A DNA stretch of 64,000 bases from Aliarcobacter lanthieri (GTDB taxonomy: Bacteria; Campylobacterota; Campylobacteria; Campylobacterales; Arcobacteraceae), in contig NZ_CP053839.1 of assembly GCF_013201625.1 (NCBI RefSeq), forward strand, positions 1-64,000, in the 5' to 3' direction. Within the stretch, counting starts at the first letter, position 1. Each line of letters begins with the position of its first letter. The notes beneath the pieces were generated by a model. The model was given only the letters and a program-made list of their open reading frames with translations. It was not told the origin of the DNA and searched no databases. A program made the translations under genes and the position numbers. Of this stretch, positions 30,801 through 38,465 are shown in pieces.

Positions 30801-31643
30801 AATGAACATCTTGGTGGAGAAGTTAAATTTGATGCTACAATTAATGTAAGAGATGGAGATTCTAAAGGAACAATAGAGATTAGAGATAACTCTGTATATA
30901 TTAAAGAAGTTGCAGATGGTGTTACTATAGATCCAACGAAAACGGGAATTAATGCAAATGGTTTAGAATGGACAAGTTTAAATTTAAATGCAAATATGAA
31001 AGATATTGATGGAAGTGAAACAATGTATTTTACTCTTGAAGGTTTAAATAGTTCAGCACAATTTAGAGTTGTAGATAAAGATGGTAATATTACTGATTTA
31101 AGTTCACAAGCTAAATTTGAAAATGGAAAATGGACTATAGAAGGAGTTGAATATAAAGATATAAATAATATTCAAATCACTCATGATAAATCTGTAAGCG
31201 GTGTAAAAGTAGAAGCTTGGACAAAAGATGGTGAAGATATATCTAGTAAAGTATCAGGAGAATTTGATTTAAGTTATAAACAAAATGCAGTTAAAGATGG
31301 TATCCTTACTTTAGGAAAAGATGTGAATATTAACTTTGATAATATTGATAAAATATCTGATAATATCAAAGAGATAGATTTAGGAAAAGATAATGGAGCT
31401 AATAAGCTTTCAAATATTAAACTTGAAGATATCCTTGGTAAAGAAAAAGAGATTATTATCAAAGGTGGAGAAGGTGATAAAGTTTCATTCAAAGATAGTA
31501 TTGGTGAAGATGGTAAAGAAAACAAATGGACTAAAACAGCTGGAATAGGAGCTGATGAAGGATATGATATTTATACAAATAGTGGAGATGAAAGTTTAAG
31601 AGTAAAAGTTGAGCAACCAATTTCAGATGGAATTACAAATTAA
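21840..31643 (+). CDS. Giant LapA/BapA-type T1SS adhesin with retention module and tandem repeats
   Basis: A 3267-aa, cysteine-free, acidic surface protein. Residues 1-110 form a LapA-type retention module. TAAG at 111-114 matches the LapG periplasmic-protease cleavage site, and the following RSKFSARDGDSTDVISDLRQ region is also LapA-like. Then come two Ig-like units (from about 178 and 312), five identical 166-aa repeats, another Ig-like unit, and many cadherin/VCBS-like units to about 3150. The C terminus (LGKDNGANKLSNIKLEDILG, then DGYDIYTN-like GYDIYTNSGDE) is typical of type I secretion signals; no GGxGxD nonapeptide array is seen. It should mediate attachment or biofilm formation. No T1SS, LapD or LapG gene is in the window. 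Confidence 0.92.
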   Translation: MEVLGIVKSMTEGTFYLKDSMGNTKELKIGDEIVKNDVVFGDKLNTASAKIDIELEGNDVVVVNQDNDQLFDTSLSTVTFGNEEVTFNKQSIDEILSAWNKAQNSIDDIETAAGDVTEQETNAGNEEAEDGGALRSKFSARDGDSTDVISDLRQASWTGGLDNQIENAPDDIFILPPVYTIIEGMEIVREGDEAQYVVKLVDAAGNPVIATQDTIIYVTYTNKTTQNGDTEYNHNSVIEVVIKAGTSETIFNIKTIDDYLADDGEIYNVAITGNNSTHFDMRNGDVNGDKTNVDTTILDNSNPDNPGLEDGGYGPEDTVYAIIEGTTTVNEGDTATYVVKLVDKDGNIVIPTKDTTVTVVYKDKTTDDGMDTNKYNGEKITVVIKANESSAEFEVKTIDDYLADDGEIYNVSIENVDDKGQFEKVQIGDINGNGKEVDTVIRDNTTDKPNEDSTVEVDMEKVILKIFAADKDGNPLKGANGEYLTVNEVAEGDDAYYVVLAFEPETKEFNDSTVLKEQGGTVEVETFDKTATGATQATTNDGTQDYVSKKEVVELGKAIKVETIDDYMADNDEQYGIKITDKTYEHPSTGAIYENVVTDKDSVTTTIKDNTTDKPNEDSTVEVDMEKVILKIFAADKDGNPLKGANGEYLTVNEVAEGDDAYYVVLAFEPETKEFNDSTVLKEQGGTVEVETFDKTATGATQATTNDGTQDYVSKKEVVELGKAIKVETIDDYMADNDEQYGIKITDKTYEHPSTGAIYENVVTDKDSVTTTIKDNTTDKPNEDSTVEVDMEKVILKIFAADKDGNPLKGANGEYLTVNEVAEGDDAYYVVLAFEPETKEFNDSTVLKEQGGTVEVETFDKTATGATQATTNDGTQDYVSKKEVVELGKAIKVETIDDYMADNDEQYGIKITDKTYEHPSTGAIYENVVTDKDSVTTTIKDNTTDKPNEDSTVEVDMEKVILKIFAADKDGNPLKGANGEYLTVNEVAEGDDAYYVVLAFEPETKEFNDSTVLKEQGGTVEVETFDKTATGATQATTNDGTQDYVSKKEVVELGKAIKVETIDDYMADNDEQYGIKITDKTYEHPSTGAIYENVVTDKDSVTTTIKDNTTDKPNEDSTVEVDMEKVILKIFAADKDGNPLKGANGEYLTVNEVAEGDDAYYVVLAFEPETKEFNDSTVLKEQGGTVEVETFDKTATGATQATTNDGTQDYVSKKEVVELGKAIKVETIDDYMADNDEQYGIKITDKTYEHPSTGAIYENVVTDKDSVTTTIKDNSDPINPGLEDGGYGPEDTVYVKIIGNAKTIEGGDLKHTVKLVDNNGKEVRIPENGEITVTLEYTFREGKSESGDYETQQITVVIPAGKTLSEVINKSKVDFDTEGTEVYEVKIVEVKETGSQQVFEKVDIHSTDNKVTDTILDGITLTDPKNAYVDEDNFYTNKNDGTNSTNKKSDISDTQSLGFIVPPNYEKEVGTFEVNFVGEPTVTVDGAPYELKSNGVDIKYEVNGNTIIGKAGNTKVFEIILSKDGKYTYKQYENIDHPKSGNVSTPEGKTEFNDKDNIDLNFQFNITTTSKNGQIVTSPDQGFKVTVNDSSPDSGERTEIVNEDGILTIVLSDEGFQKDPKDPSTKGQIEISNDGGVTYQTLSKDDSIDILENGQKIGTLTNNGNGTLKFEPVKDYSKYESNDDKSLPNFTYKVSDTDGDYAEGKINIQVKPVVDGTDINAKNVETFEDNKNTAEGKDSVSLGLKLPNIKDNEDKNGGAKGDHGERVGDLTLKFTNGKLVEGAKLLDKDGNPLTYEDGTEVVINTKDQVVKIVIVNEDGTLNEDFHHSDVKLDEPKTIYMTKEQYESIKINHAEDNDIDINITISTKTYEVDDDGKPLSNSQANGQGKTDSKDMTVIIKPVTDDINLSWDNDSLGKISNNGKTYTFNDIKEGDPTIDLKSLLTKTSGTEGDPKPDLDGSEHRVYTISGIPEGTIVTLGGQEAIANSKGIAIIIFNDANNKSDDPSFSMEFPGSYSGTVEGKITLSVIDKGFKSDGKTNEDKANWGEEKTAEVDFKVNVYPVANEATIKVGQPIGLEDAGRAGGNTKAKDGTITNPEKGIVLPIIVTSTDKDGSETFTVTIKDIPNGGAIFVKDTITGKDILVTYAKDGTPTINVWNNGTLEDYTGTSIVADKGSITIERYDNSTPPKFIPPHNAHGDFDLKVDAKTVDTAIIDGKPVISENTTAKDKVITVVVKDVADSVVGNDYNEVVVDLADGTPKEYNAVANEDEEIKLDSIFKDSTKLESYDKESEDLTIVIKNLPDGVILEGATDINGQYIFKASDIPNIKIITPPNYSGELNFDITYITTEKGEAGNPSKTHDSKKETDSINIFVKPTVDAGFKSNTITNEDSEQVIDGNSYYKLDLGIEHQNGDIDETLVSVTINEPTSGEYKLFIKNGDTFEAITFTNGKANIPLDDLGKVYVQAPENKHGDFKITGSFVAKDSQYEGKNINYKTEETKDFTHTLTVKPVTDKPTIEVKENTETTIKVPSGQEKTIEIPVKVTSADKDGSENITKIVISGIPKGVTISFGDAETDAEITVSEHNGIYTIIPKDGNYKLNDSDFKNITFNVTSGANFEHRDITITAYTKDAEGSKEESTSTIITLDKTHGTGGVIGEGPKLNIVLDESRDFKATEDTEFNFLDVFKIVAEDGRDGRTEINFKIDVGPNATIKGLDSYKNADGSYTIKGNRADIESVLANLKVVPNEDFNSNQDVDGISIKVEINGQEISTKIPVIPVTDEMTVNITPETDTNINENGEFSFNVEISNNADREFTNINEYYIVVNEHFEAGETAKGKLLLDGIELDYVEGKGYKLPDGIDPKDKLNFTYKSGENRHGTVDIKVVVENKETGATNSLTAEKEITIVVKPVASSKIEVERAKDGIEDKEMASAKLVVKDHDPSEKFESILIKVAPGVAVYYNGGKSMAMNLGDGSWLVPVNKDGTLPEIFFKGNEHLGGEVKFDATINVRDGDSKGTIEIRDNSVYIKEVADGVTIDPTKTGINANGLEWTSLNLNANMKDIDGSETMYFTLEGLNSSAQFRVVDKDGNITDLSSQAKFENGKWTIEGVEYKDINNIQITHDKSVSGVKVEAWTKDGEDISSKVSGEFDLSYKQNAVKDGILTLGKDVNINFDNIDKISDNIKEIDLGKDNGANKLSNIKLEDILGKEKEIIIKGGEGDKVSFKDSIGEDGKENKWTKTAGIGADEGYDIYTNSGDESLRVKVEQPISDGITN
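22734..22799 (+). repeat. Linker repeat, upstream copy
   Basis: A 66-nt segment encoding DNSNPDNPGLEDGGYGPEDTVY. A near-copy with about 7 differences occurs at 25656-25721, directly after the five-repeat block. The pair marks boundaries between Ig-like units and shows that older modules diverged while the central block stayed identical. Confidence 0.8.
23166..25655 (+). repeat. Five tandem 498-bp repeats inside the adhesin gene
   Basis: Five head-to-tail copies start at 23166, 23664, 24162, 24660 and 25158, each encoding a 166-aa Ig-like unit (starts DNTTDKPNEDSTVEVDMEKV, contains VETIDDYMADNDEQYGIKIT). Reading the copies side by side I found no base difference, synonymous or not. That implies recent duplication or continuing homogenisation. 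The reading frame is kept because 498 is divisible by three. Copy number in the read assembly could be collapsed or wrong if short reads were used. Confidence 0.95.
25656..25721 (+). repeat. Linker repeat, downstream copy
   Basis: A 66-nt segment encoding DNSDPINPGLEDGGYGPEDTVY, the near-copy of the one at 22734-22799. It restarts the non-identical Ig-like domain series after the identical block. Confidence 0.8.
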
Positions 31644-31663
31644 TTCCTTTTTGAAAAGATTTT

Positions 31664-31693
31664 AAAGGTAAGGTTTTTCCCCCCCTTACCTTT
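31664..31693 (+). terminator. Rho-independent terminator of the adhesin gene
   Basis: AAAGGTAAGG (31664-31673) and CCTTACCTTT (31684-31693) form a perfect 10-bp stem with a T/C-rich 10-nt loop, followed by a T tract. It starts 21 nt after the adhesin stop. The loop includes a run of seven C bases at 31679-31685. Confidence 0.85.
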
Positions 31694-31700
31694 TTTTATT

Positions 31701-32603
31701 TTAGAAAAACTCTTTATATAAATCTTGATTTTTTGAAAAGATTTTGTAGATATTGTTTTTGTATGTAAACTCTAAATAGTTTGCGTGAAGCCATAGTCTA
31801 TGAGATTTTGTAATTATAAATCTATCTTCTTTACTTAAAGTTTTATTTAAATAATTTTCTGCATTTATATCATCAATCCCATAAATTGGATCACCTAATA
31901 TTGTATGACCAATAGAATGAAGATGAATTCTTATTTGATGTTGTCTTCCTGTAAGTGGTATTGCTTCAATAAGTGTTAAATCTTTTTCTTGATTATATTT
32001 TAAGGGCTTTATAATAGTAAAGGATTCTTTTCCTCCTTCATTTTTCTCACATGTTTTCATTTTTACTCCTATTAAGAGTCCTTCTTTATCTATATTCTTA
32101 TCTATCATTATTTCTTTATCTATTTTTCCACATACAATAGCAAGATAAGATTTATGATACTTTTTTTCTTGAAACATATCTTTTAATTCTATTTCACTTT
32201 TTTTATTTTTTCCTACAATTACAAGACCTGATGTTTCAGCATCTATTCTATGAATTAAGTTTGCATCTTCTCCAAAATGATATCTTATCTCATCAAGTAA
32301 AGAGTATGGAGTATTTTTTGAAATTGGATGAACCATTAGGTGTGTTGGCTTATCAAATATTGCAAAATCAGTAAATTCTATAAGAGGATTTAAGCCTCTT
32401 GTTTGACCTTCAAAAACAGCTATAAAAATATGTTCTGTTGGTATTTCTTCTCCTGCATTTATTTGATTCATATTCTCATCAAAGATTCTTCCTTTTGATG
32501 TTAACCTTTGTCCTACTTTGGGCTCTATCTTTAGGTCTTGTATGAGAAAGAGCTGTATTTTCTTGCCTTTTATTGCACTATGTTTTCTTAGAGTAAATGC
32601 CAA
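31701..32603 (-). CDS. RluA-family RNA pseudouridine synthase
   Basis: A 300-aa enzyme that isomerises uridine to pseudouridine in rRNA or tRNA. The catalytic motif HRIDAETSGLVIVGKNKK holds the active-site aspartate, and the later LTGRQHQIRIHLHSIGHTIL and GDPIYG are family hallmarks. No S4 domain is obvious at the N terminus. The target uridine cannot be predicted. It is convergent with the adhesin and divergent from purB. Confidence 0.9.
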   Translation of the reverse strand: MAFTLRKHSAIKGKKIQLFLIQDLKIEPKVGQRLTSKGRIFDENMNQINAGEEIPTEHIFIAVFEGQTRGLNPLIEFTDFAIFDKPTHLMVHPISKNTPYSLLDEIRYHFGEDANLIHRIDAETSGLVIVGKNKKSEIELKDMFQEKKYHKSYLAIVCGKIDKEIMIDKNIDKEGLLIGVKMKTCEKNEGGKESFTIIKPLKYNQEKDLTLIEAIPLTGRQHQIRIHLHSIGHTILGDPIYGIDDINAENYLNKTLSKEDRFIITKSHRLWLHANYLEFTYKNNIYKIFSKNQDLYKEFF

Positions 32604-32727
32604 GTTTTTTTCCTATTTTTTCTTTAAATTTTATCTTATATTTTGTTCCGATTAGATATAGTTCAGGTTTAAAATATGAAGAATTTTATTATAAATTTAA
32701 TACAAATATGATTATAAGGGAATTAGC

Positions 32728-34056
32728 ATGGTTGAAAGATATGCAAGAGAAGAGATGAGTTCAAAATGGACACAAGAAGCAAGATATGCAGCTTGGTTAG
32801 AAGTTGAAAAAGCAGCTGTTAAAGCTTGGAATAAACTAGGGCTTATTCCTGATGATGATTGCAAAAAAATTGTAGAAAATGCAAAATTCAGTGTAGAGAG
32901 AATTGAAGAAATTGAAGCTATTACAAAACATGATTTAATAGCTTTTAATACAAGTGTTTCAGAATCTTTAGGTGAAGAATCAAGATGGTTTCACTATGGA
33001 ATGACAAGTTCAGATGCGGTTGATACTGGAGTTGCTTTACAAATGAAAGATTCTTTAGAAATTATTATTAAAGATGTAAAAATGCTTATGGAATCTATTA
33101 AAAAAAGAGCTATGGAGCATAAATACACTTTAATGGTTGGTAGAAGTCATGGAATACATGGTGAACCTATAACTTTTGGTTTAACTTTAGCTGTTTGGTA
33201 TGATGAAGTAAATAGACATCTTAAAAATCTTGAAGATACTATGGAAGTTATTGCAGTTGGACAAATCTCTGGTGCTATGGGGAATTTTGCTCATGCACCA
33301 TTAGAACTTGAAGAGTATGCAATGGTTGAATTAGGTCTTAAGCCAGAGCCTTGTTCAAATCAAGTTATTCATAGAGATAGATATGCAAGACTTGCTACTT
33401 CTTTAGCTTTACTTGCTTCTAGTATTGAAAAATTCGCAGTTCAAGTAAGACATTTACAAAGAACAGAAGTTTATGAAGCAGAAGAGTATTTTGCAGCTGG
33501 ACAAAAAGGAAGTTCGGCAATGCCTCATAAAAGAAATCCAATCTTAACTGAAAATATAACTGGACTTGCAAGAATGATAAGAGCATATTGTATTCCAGCT
33601 ATGGAAAATGTTGCTCTTTGGCATGAAAGAGATATAAGCCATTCTTCAACAGAAAGATTTTGGTTACCTGATGCATTTATAACAACAGATTTTATGCTTC
33701 ATAGAATGAATAGTGTAATAGCAAATTTAACTGTAATGCCTGAAAATATGATGAAAAATTTAAATTTAACTGGTGGATTAGTTTTCTCACAAAGAGTTTT
33801 ATTAGAATTACCATTAAAAGGTGTAAGTAGAGAAGATGCATATAGAATAGTTCAAAGAAATGCGATGAAAGTTTGGGAAGAGATACAAAAAGGAAAATCT
33901 ACTACAAATGATAAAGGAGAATCTTTATATCTCCAATATTTACTTGCAGATGAAGAATTAAGAAATAGTTTAAGTGAAGAACAAATAAGAGAGTGTTTTA
34001 ATTTTGATTATTACACGAAAAATGTGGATGCAATATATAATAGAGTTTTTAAATAA
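32728..34056 (+). CDS. purB: Adenylosuccinate lyase
   Basis: Catalyses two fumarate-releasing steps of purine synthesis (SAICAR to AICAR, and adenylosuccinate to AMP); cytoplasmic homotetramer. At 442 aa it fits the short bacterial form. The signature GSSAMPHKRNPILTENI contains the catalytic serine loop, and TSSDAVDTGVALQM and GRSHGIHGEPITFG are the other conserved blocks. It precedes nrdA by 17 nt, so the purine and deoxynucleotide genes are probably one transcript. Confidence 0.97.
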   Translation: MVERYAREEMSSKWTQEARYAAWLEVEKAAVKAWNKLGLIPDDDCKKIVENAKFSVERIEEIEAITKHDLIAFNTSVSESLGEESRWFHYGMTSSDAVDTGVALQMKDSLEIIIKDVKMLMESIKKRAMEHKYTLMVGRSHGIHGEPITFGLTLAVWYDEVNRHLKNLEDTMEVIAVGQISGAMGNFAHAPLELEEYAMVELGLKPEPCSNQVIHRDRYARLATSLALLASSIEKFAVQVRHLQRTEVYEAEEYFAAGQKGSSAMPHKRNPILTENITGLARMIRAYCIPAMENVALWHERDISHSSTERFWLPDAFITTDFMLHRMNSVIANLTVMPENMMKNLNLTGGLVFSQRVLLELPLKGVSREDAYRIVQRNAMKVWEEIQKGKSTTNDKGESLYLQYLLADEELRNSLSEEQIRECFNFDYYTKNVDAIYNRVFK

Positions 34057-34073
34057 TTTAGAGGTTAATTTTT

Positions 34074-36458
34074 ATGGCAATAATGATTCAAAAAAGAAAT
34101 GGTAGAAGAGAGATTTTAGATATTACAAAAATTCAGAAAATGTCTATTGATGCAACAGAAGGGCTAGAGGGTGTTAGTCAGAGTGAATTAGAATTAGATG
34201 CTCGAATTAAATTTATTGATGGTATGAATTCAAGTGATATTCAAGATGCTCTAATAAAAACAGCTGTTGAAAAGATAGATATTGATGTTCCAAACTGGAC
34301 ATTTGTTGCTGCAAGACTATTCTTGTATGATTTATATCATAGAGTAGGAATAGCAACACATGGTATAAAAGGTGAGGCGTACAGACATTTAAAAGATTAT
34401 ATACAATATGGAATAGAAGCTGGAAGAATAATTCCAAATTTATCAAATGGATATGATTTAGATGATTTAAACTCTTATTTAGATCCTAAAAGAGATTTTT
34501 TATTTAACTATTTAGGTATAAAAACTTTATATGATAGATATTTATTGAAAAACAGTAAAGGTGAACCAATAGAGTTACCACAGCAAATGTTTATGGCTAT
34601 TGCTATGTTCTTAGCTCAAAATGAGACAAATAAACAAGAAAAAGCAAAAGAATTTTATGATGTTATATCTAAGTTTGAAGTTATGCTTGCAACACCAACT
34701 TTAAGTAATGCTAGAACAAATAGACACCAATTGAGCTCTTGTTATATTGGAAGTAGTCCAGACAATATTGAAGGTATTTTTGATGGTTACAAAGAAATGG
34801 CACTACTATCTAAATATGGTGGTGGTATTGGTTGGGATTGGAATCAAATAAGAAGTCTTGGTGGAGCTATAGATGGGCATAAAAGTGCAGCAGGAGGAAC
34901 AGTTCCATTTTTAAAGATTACAAATGATATTGCTATTGCTGTTGATCAACTAGGTACTAGAAAAGGTGCTATTGCTGTTTATATGGAACCATGGCATATG
35001 GATATTATAGATTTTGTAGATTTAAAGAAAAACTCTGGAGAAGAAAGAAGAAGAGCTCATGATTTATTTCCTGCTCTATGGATAACAGATTTATTTATGG
35101 AAAGAGTTTTAGAAGATTCTTATTGGACTTTATTTGATCCAGTTGAAGTAAAAGATTTAAGTGAATGTTATGGAGAAGAGTTTAAAACTAAGTATATCGC
35201 TTATGAAAATAATGATTCTATAACAAAAGATAGAATGAAAGCAAAAGATTTATGGAAAAAAATTTTAACTTCTTATTTTGAAGTTGGAAGTCCATTCTTA
35301 TGCTTTAAAGATACTGCAAATAGAGCAAATCCAAATCCACATGCAGGACATATTAGAAGTTCAAATCTTTGTACAGAAATTTTCCAAAATACAAATCCAA
35401 ATCATTATAAAATAAGAATAGAATTTGAAGATGGAACTATTAAAACTTATGAGGAAGAGGACTTAGTAGTTGTTGATGGTAATATCACTAAAAAAGCGAA
35501 TAAAGTAACAGCTCTTGATAGTATAAATGGTAAAAAAATATTTATTGTTGAAAAAGATAAAATTGATGGAGATACAGCAGTTTGTAATTTGGCTTCTATT
35601 AATTTATCAAGAATAAATACAGATGAAGATATAAAAAGAGTTGTACCAATAGCTATTAGAATGCTTGATAATGTTATTGATTTAAATTTCTATCCATTAA
35701 GAAAAGTAAAAGCTACAAACTTGAAATCAAGAAGTATTGGTCTTGGAGTTATGGGTGAGGCTGAAATGTTAGCTCAACAAAAATTATCTTGGGGTTCAAA
35801 TGAACACTTTAAAAGAATTGATAAAATAATGGAAGCAATTTCATATAATGCTATTCTTTCTAGTTCTGATTTAGCAATAGAAAAAGGGAGTTACCCTACA
35901 TTTAATGGTTCAAATTGGAGTAAAGGTATAATGCCTCATGACCATACTCCTCAAAGTGTAAATGCTCTTATAGATAGAGATTTATTTGATACATCTTATG
36001 ATTGGAATATTTTAAGAGAAAAAGTAAAAAAAGATGGAATGAGAAATGGTTACTTAATGGCCATTGCTCCAACTTCATCAATTTCAATTTTAGTAGGAAC
36101 AACTCAAGCAATAGAACCTGTTTATAAAAGAAAATGGTTTGAAGAGAATTTATCTGGTTTAATTCCTGTTGTTGTACCAAAGTTGAATCCAGAAACTTGG
36201 AGTTACTATACACCAGCTTTTGAAATAGACCAACTACAAGTTATAAAAGCAGCAGCGATTAGACAAAAATGGATTGATCAAGGACAAAGTACAAATATTT
36301 TTATGAGCTTAGATAAAGCAAGTGGTAAATATTTACATGAAATTTATACTTTAGCTTGGAAATTAGGACTAAAATCAACTTATTATCTAAGAAGTCAATC
36401 TCCAGAGGCTAAAAACGATGTAGAAGATAGAAGTATGGAGTGTGCAGGTTGTCAATAA
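34074..36458 (+). CDS. nrdA: Class Ia ribonucleoside-diphosphate reductase, alpha subunit
   Basis: Large subunit that reduces ribonucleoside diphosphates to deoxy forms. At 794 aa it has an N-terminal ATP-cone (MIQKRNGRREILDITKIQK), the active-site cysteines in RHQLSSCYIGSS and in NLCTEIF and AVCNLASINLS, and the C-terminal MECAGCQ redox pair. The ATSSISILVGTT-like TSSISILVGTTQAIEPVYKR block is intact. The partner nrdB follows by 25 nt. No internal intein or split is seen. Confidence 0.97.
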   Translation: MAIMIQKRNGRREILDITKIQKMSIDATEGLEGVSQSELELDARIKFIDGMNSSDIQDALIKTAVEKIDIDVPNWTFVAARLFLYDLYHRVGIATHGIKGEAYRHLKDYIQYGIEAGRIIPNLSNGYDLDDLNSYLDPKRDFLFNYLGIKTLYDRYLLKNSKGEPIELPQQMFMAIAMFLAQNETNKQEKAKEFYDVISKFEVMLATPTLSNARTNRHQLSSCYIGSSPDNIEGIFDGYKEMALLSKYGGGIGWDWNQIRSLGGAIDGHKSAAGGTVPFLKITNDIAIAVDQLGTRKGAIAVYMEPWHMDIIDFVDLKKNSGEERRRAHDLFPALWITDLFMERVLEDSYWTLFDPVEVKDLSECYGEEFKTKYIAYENNDSITKDRMKAKDLWKKILTSYFEVGSPFLCFKDTANRANPNPHAGHIRSSNLCTEIFQNTNPNHYKIRIEFEDGTIKTYEEEDLVVVDGNITKKANKVTALDSINGKKIFIVEKDKIDGDTAVCNLASINLSRINTDEDIKRVVPIAIRMLDNVIDLNFYPLRKVKATNLKSRSIGLGVMGEAEMLAQQKLSWGSNEHFKRIDKIMEAISYNAILSSSDLAIEKGSYPTFNGSNWSKGIMPHDHTPQSVNALIDRDLFDTSYDWNILREKVKKDGMRNGYLMAIAPTSSISILVGTTQAIEPVYKRKWFEENLSGLIPVVVPKLNPETWSYYTPAFEIDQLQVIKAAAIRQKWIDQGQSTNIFMSLDKASGKYLHEIYTLAWKLGLKSTYYLRSQSPEAKNDVEDRSMECAGCQ

Positions 36459-36483
36459 TTTTAGATTTTAAAAAGGAGTTTTA

Positions 36484-37503
36484 ATGGAAAGAAAAACTAT
36501 TTATAATCCTGATTCAAAAGAAAGCTTAAATGATAGAAGAGTTTTTGGTGGAAATAGTGATGGAATGATTAACTTTACCAGAATGAAATACCAATGGGCT
36601 TTAAATCTTTGGGATACAATGGAAGCTAATACTTGGTTCCCACGAGAAGTACAAATGACAGGTGATGCAAAAGATTATAAGTTTTTAACTCCAGCTGAAA
36701 AAAGAATGTATGATTTGGTTCTTTCTCAATTGATTTTTATGGATAGTTTACAAACAAATAATCTTATGGATAATATAAATCCATATATAACTGCTCCTGA
36801 AATTAATGCATGTTTATCTAGACAAGCTTATGAGGAAGCAAATCATAGTAAATCATATGCAGTTATGGTTGAGAGTATATCTGATAACACTGATTTGATT
36901 TATGATATGTGGAAAACAGATTCTAAACTAAGAGAGAAAAACACATATATTGCAGAAGTTTATGACAATCTTTCAGGAGAGATTGATGATACAAAAATAG
37001 TTTTAGCTCTTTTTGCAAATCAAATTTTAGAAGGTTTATATTTTTATGCTGGTTTTGCAGCTATTTATGCTCTTGGTAAAAGTGGAAAAATGCTTGGGAG
37101 TTCTCAAATGATTAGATTTATTCAAAGAGATGAAGTAACTCATTTACTTCTTTTCCAAAATATGATAAATAGTGTTAGAAAAGAAAGACCTGAACTTTTT
37201 ACTGATGAACTAGAGACTACTGTAAGGGATATGTTTAGAAAAGCTGTAGCACTTGAATCATCTTGGGGAGGATATATAACTCAGGGACAAATTCTAGGGT
37301 TTACAGATGGTATAATTAGACAATATATAGAGTATTTAGCAGATAAAAGACTTGAAGCAGTAGGGTACAAACCAGAATATAATGTTAAACATCCAATTCC
37401 ATGGGTTGATGGTTATGCTTCATTTAATGATCAAAGAACAAACTTTTTTGAAGGGAATGTAGTAAACTACTCAAAAGGTAGCATAGATTTTGACGATTTT
37501 TAA
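36484..37503 (+). CDS. nrdB: Class Ia ribonucleoside-diphosphate reductase, beta subunit
   Basis: Small subunit with the di-iron centre and tyrosyl radical, 339 aa. The helix [12 protein letters not shown] keeps the E-x-x-H-x-x-x-Y spacing, so the radical tyrosine is present (class Ia rather than Ic). Further iron-ligand helices are visible near IFMDSLQ and [13 protein letters not shown]. An AAGGAG ribosome site precedes the ATG. An OmpA-domain gene follows after 22 nt in the same direction. Confidence 0.97.
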   Translation: MERKTIYNPDSKESLNDRRVFGGNSDGMINFTRMKYQWALNLWDTMEANTWFPREVQMTGDAKDYKFLTPAEKRMYDLVLSQLIFMDSLQTNNLMDNINPYITAPEINACLSRQAYEEANHSKSYAVMVESISDNTDLIYDMWKTDSKLREKNTYIAEVYDNLSGEIDDTKIVLALFANQILEGLYFYAGFAAIYALGKSGKMLGSSQMIRFIQRDEVTHLLLFQNMINSVRKERPELFTDELETTVRDMFRKAVALESSWGGYITQGQILGFTDGIIRQYIEYLADKRLEAVGYKPEYNVKHPIPWVDGYASFNDQRTNFFEGNVVNYSKGSIDFDDF

Positions 37504-37525
37504 TAAAAATTAATAAGGGAACATT

Positions 37526-38464
37526 ATGTCTATTTTTACAAAACTTTTTATTTTATTAATACTGTTCATAGTATTGAATATAGTATCTATATATACTTTT
37601 AGTTATGAAGAGTATTTTAATGATAGTAAAAAAGAGTTCCCTCTTGACGATTCTAAAGGATTATTTGATTTTTTTAATAAAGTTGAATATTCAAACTCAG
37701 ACTTTACTATAACTAAAATAGATGGATTATTAGTTTTAAGTGGTGTTTTTTCAAATCAGAATATTGTAGAACAAGTTATTGATTTATTAAAAATAAATAA
37801 AGTATCTGATATAAAATTTGTTCAAAATAGTAAATTGGATAAAAAACTCTTAGAAAATATATATGAATTAATAGATTATTTAAAAGATTTTTTTGATGAT
37901 GGAGCAAAAATTATTTTTGAAAATAATACTCTTAAAATTTATGGTACACTGAAAGATATAACCTATAAAGAACTTATACTTACAAAAATATCTAATATTA
38001 CATCTTTCCCTACTATTGTTGATATTAATGAACCAATTTTAATAGAAAATGAAGTTATTGATAATACAAATTTAGATAATAAAATTGATATTTTAACAAA
38101 AGATGAGATACAATTACTTATAAATAATACTATAATTGAAAATAAAATTATTTTTGAAAGAAGGAGTGTTGAATTAACTCCAGATTCAAAAGATTCTGTT
38201 AAAAAAATAGCAGATATTTTAAATAGATATGATAGTTATAAAATAGAAATTGGTGGGCATACAGATTCTCGTGGAAATAAAGAGTTAAATAAACAAATAT
38301 CTCAAGATAGAGCTAATAGTGTAAAATCATTATTAGAGAGTTTTGGCGTTGAATCTAGTAGGATTACAGCAGTTGGATATGGAAATGAAAAACCAATCGC
38401 AAAAGATGACAAAGATGGTTTATCAGAAATTAACAGAAGAGTAGAATTCATAATAGGGGAATAA
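37526..38464 (+). CDS. OmpA-family peptidoglycan-binding protein with N-terminal membrane anchor
   Basis: A 312-aa protein. Residues 3-22 are a membrane helix (no lipobox), followed by a charged periplasmic region. From about 200 to the end is the OmpA C-terminal domain: IIFERRSVELTPDSKDSV, EIGGHTDSRGNKELNKQ and the family SQDRANSVKSLLESFGV, RITAVGYGNEKPI and NRRVEFIIGE blocks, which bind peptidoglycan. The middle part is unfamiliar. It is 22 nt after nrdB and 1 nt before the next gene, so it is co-transcribed with it. A cell-envelope tether is the probable role. Confidence 0.85.
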   Translation: MSIFTKLFILLILFIVLNIVSIYTFSYEEYFNDSKKEFPLDDSKGLFDFFNKVEYSNSDFTITKIDGLLVLSGVFSNQNIVEQVIDLLKINKVSDIKFVQNSKLDKKLLENIYELIDYLKDFFDDGAKIIFENNTLKIYGTLKDITYKELILTKISNITSFPTIVDINEPILIENEVIDNTNLDNKIDILTKDEIQLLINNTIIENKIIFERRSVELTPDSKDSVKKIADILNRYDSYKIEIGGHTDSRGNKELNKQISQDRANSVKSLLESFGVESSRITAVGYGNEKPIAKDDKDGLSEINRRVEFIIGE

Positions 38465-38465
38465 G

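Noticed and set aside
31679-31685. C7 homopolymer as a phase-variation tract
   Set aside because: It lies between genes in the loop and stem of a terminator, so slippage would not change a reading frame.
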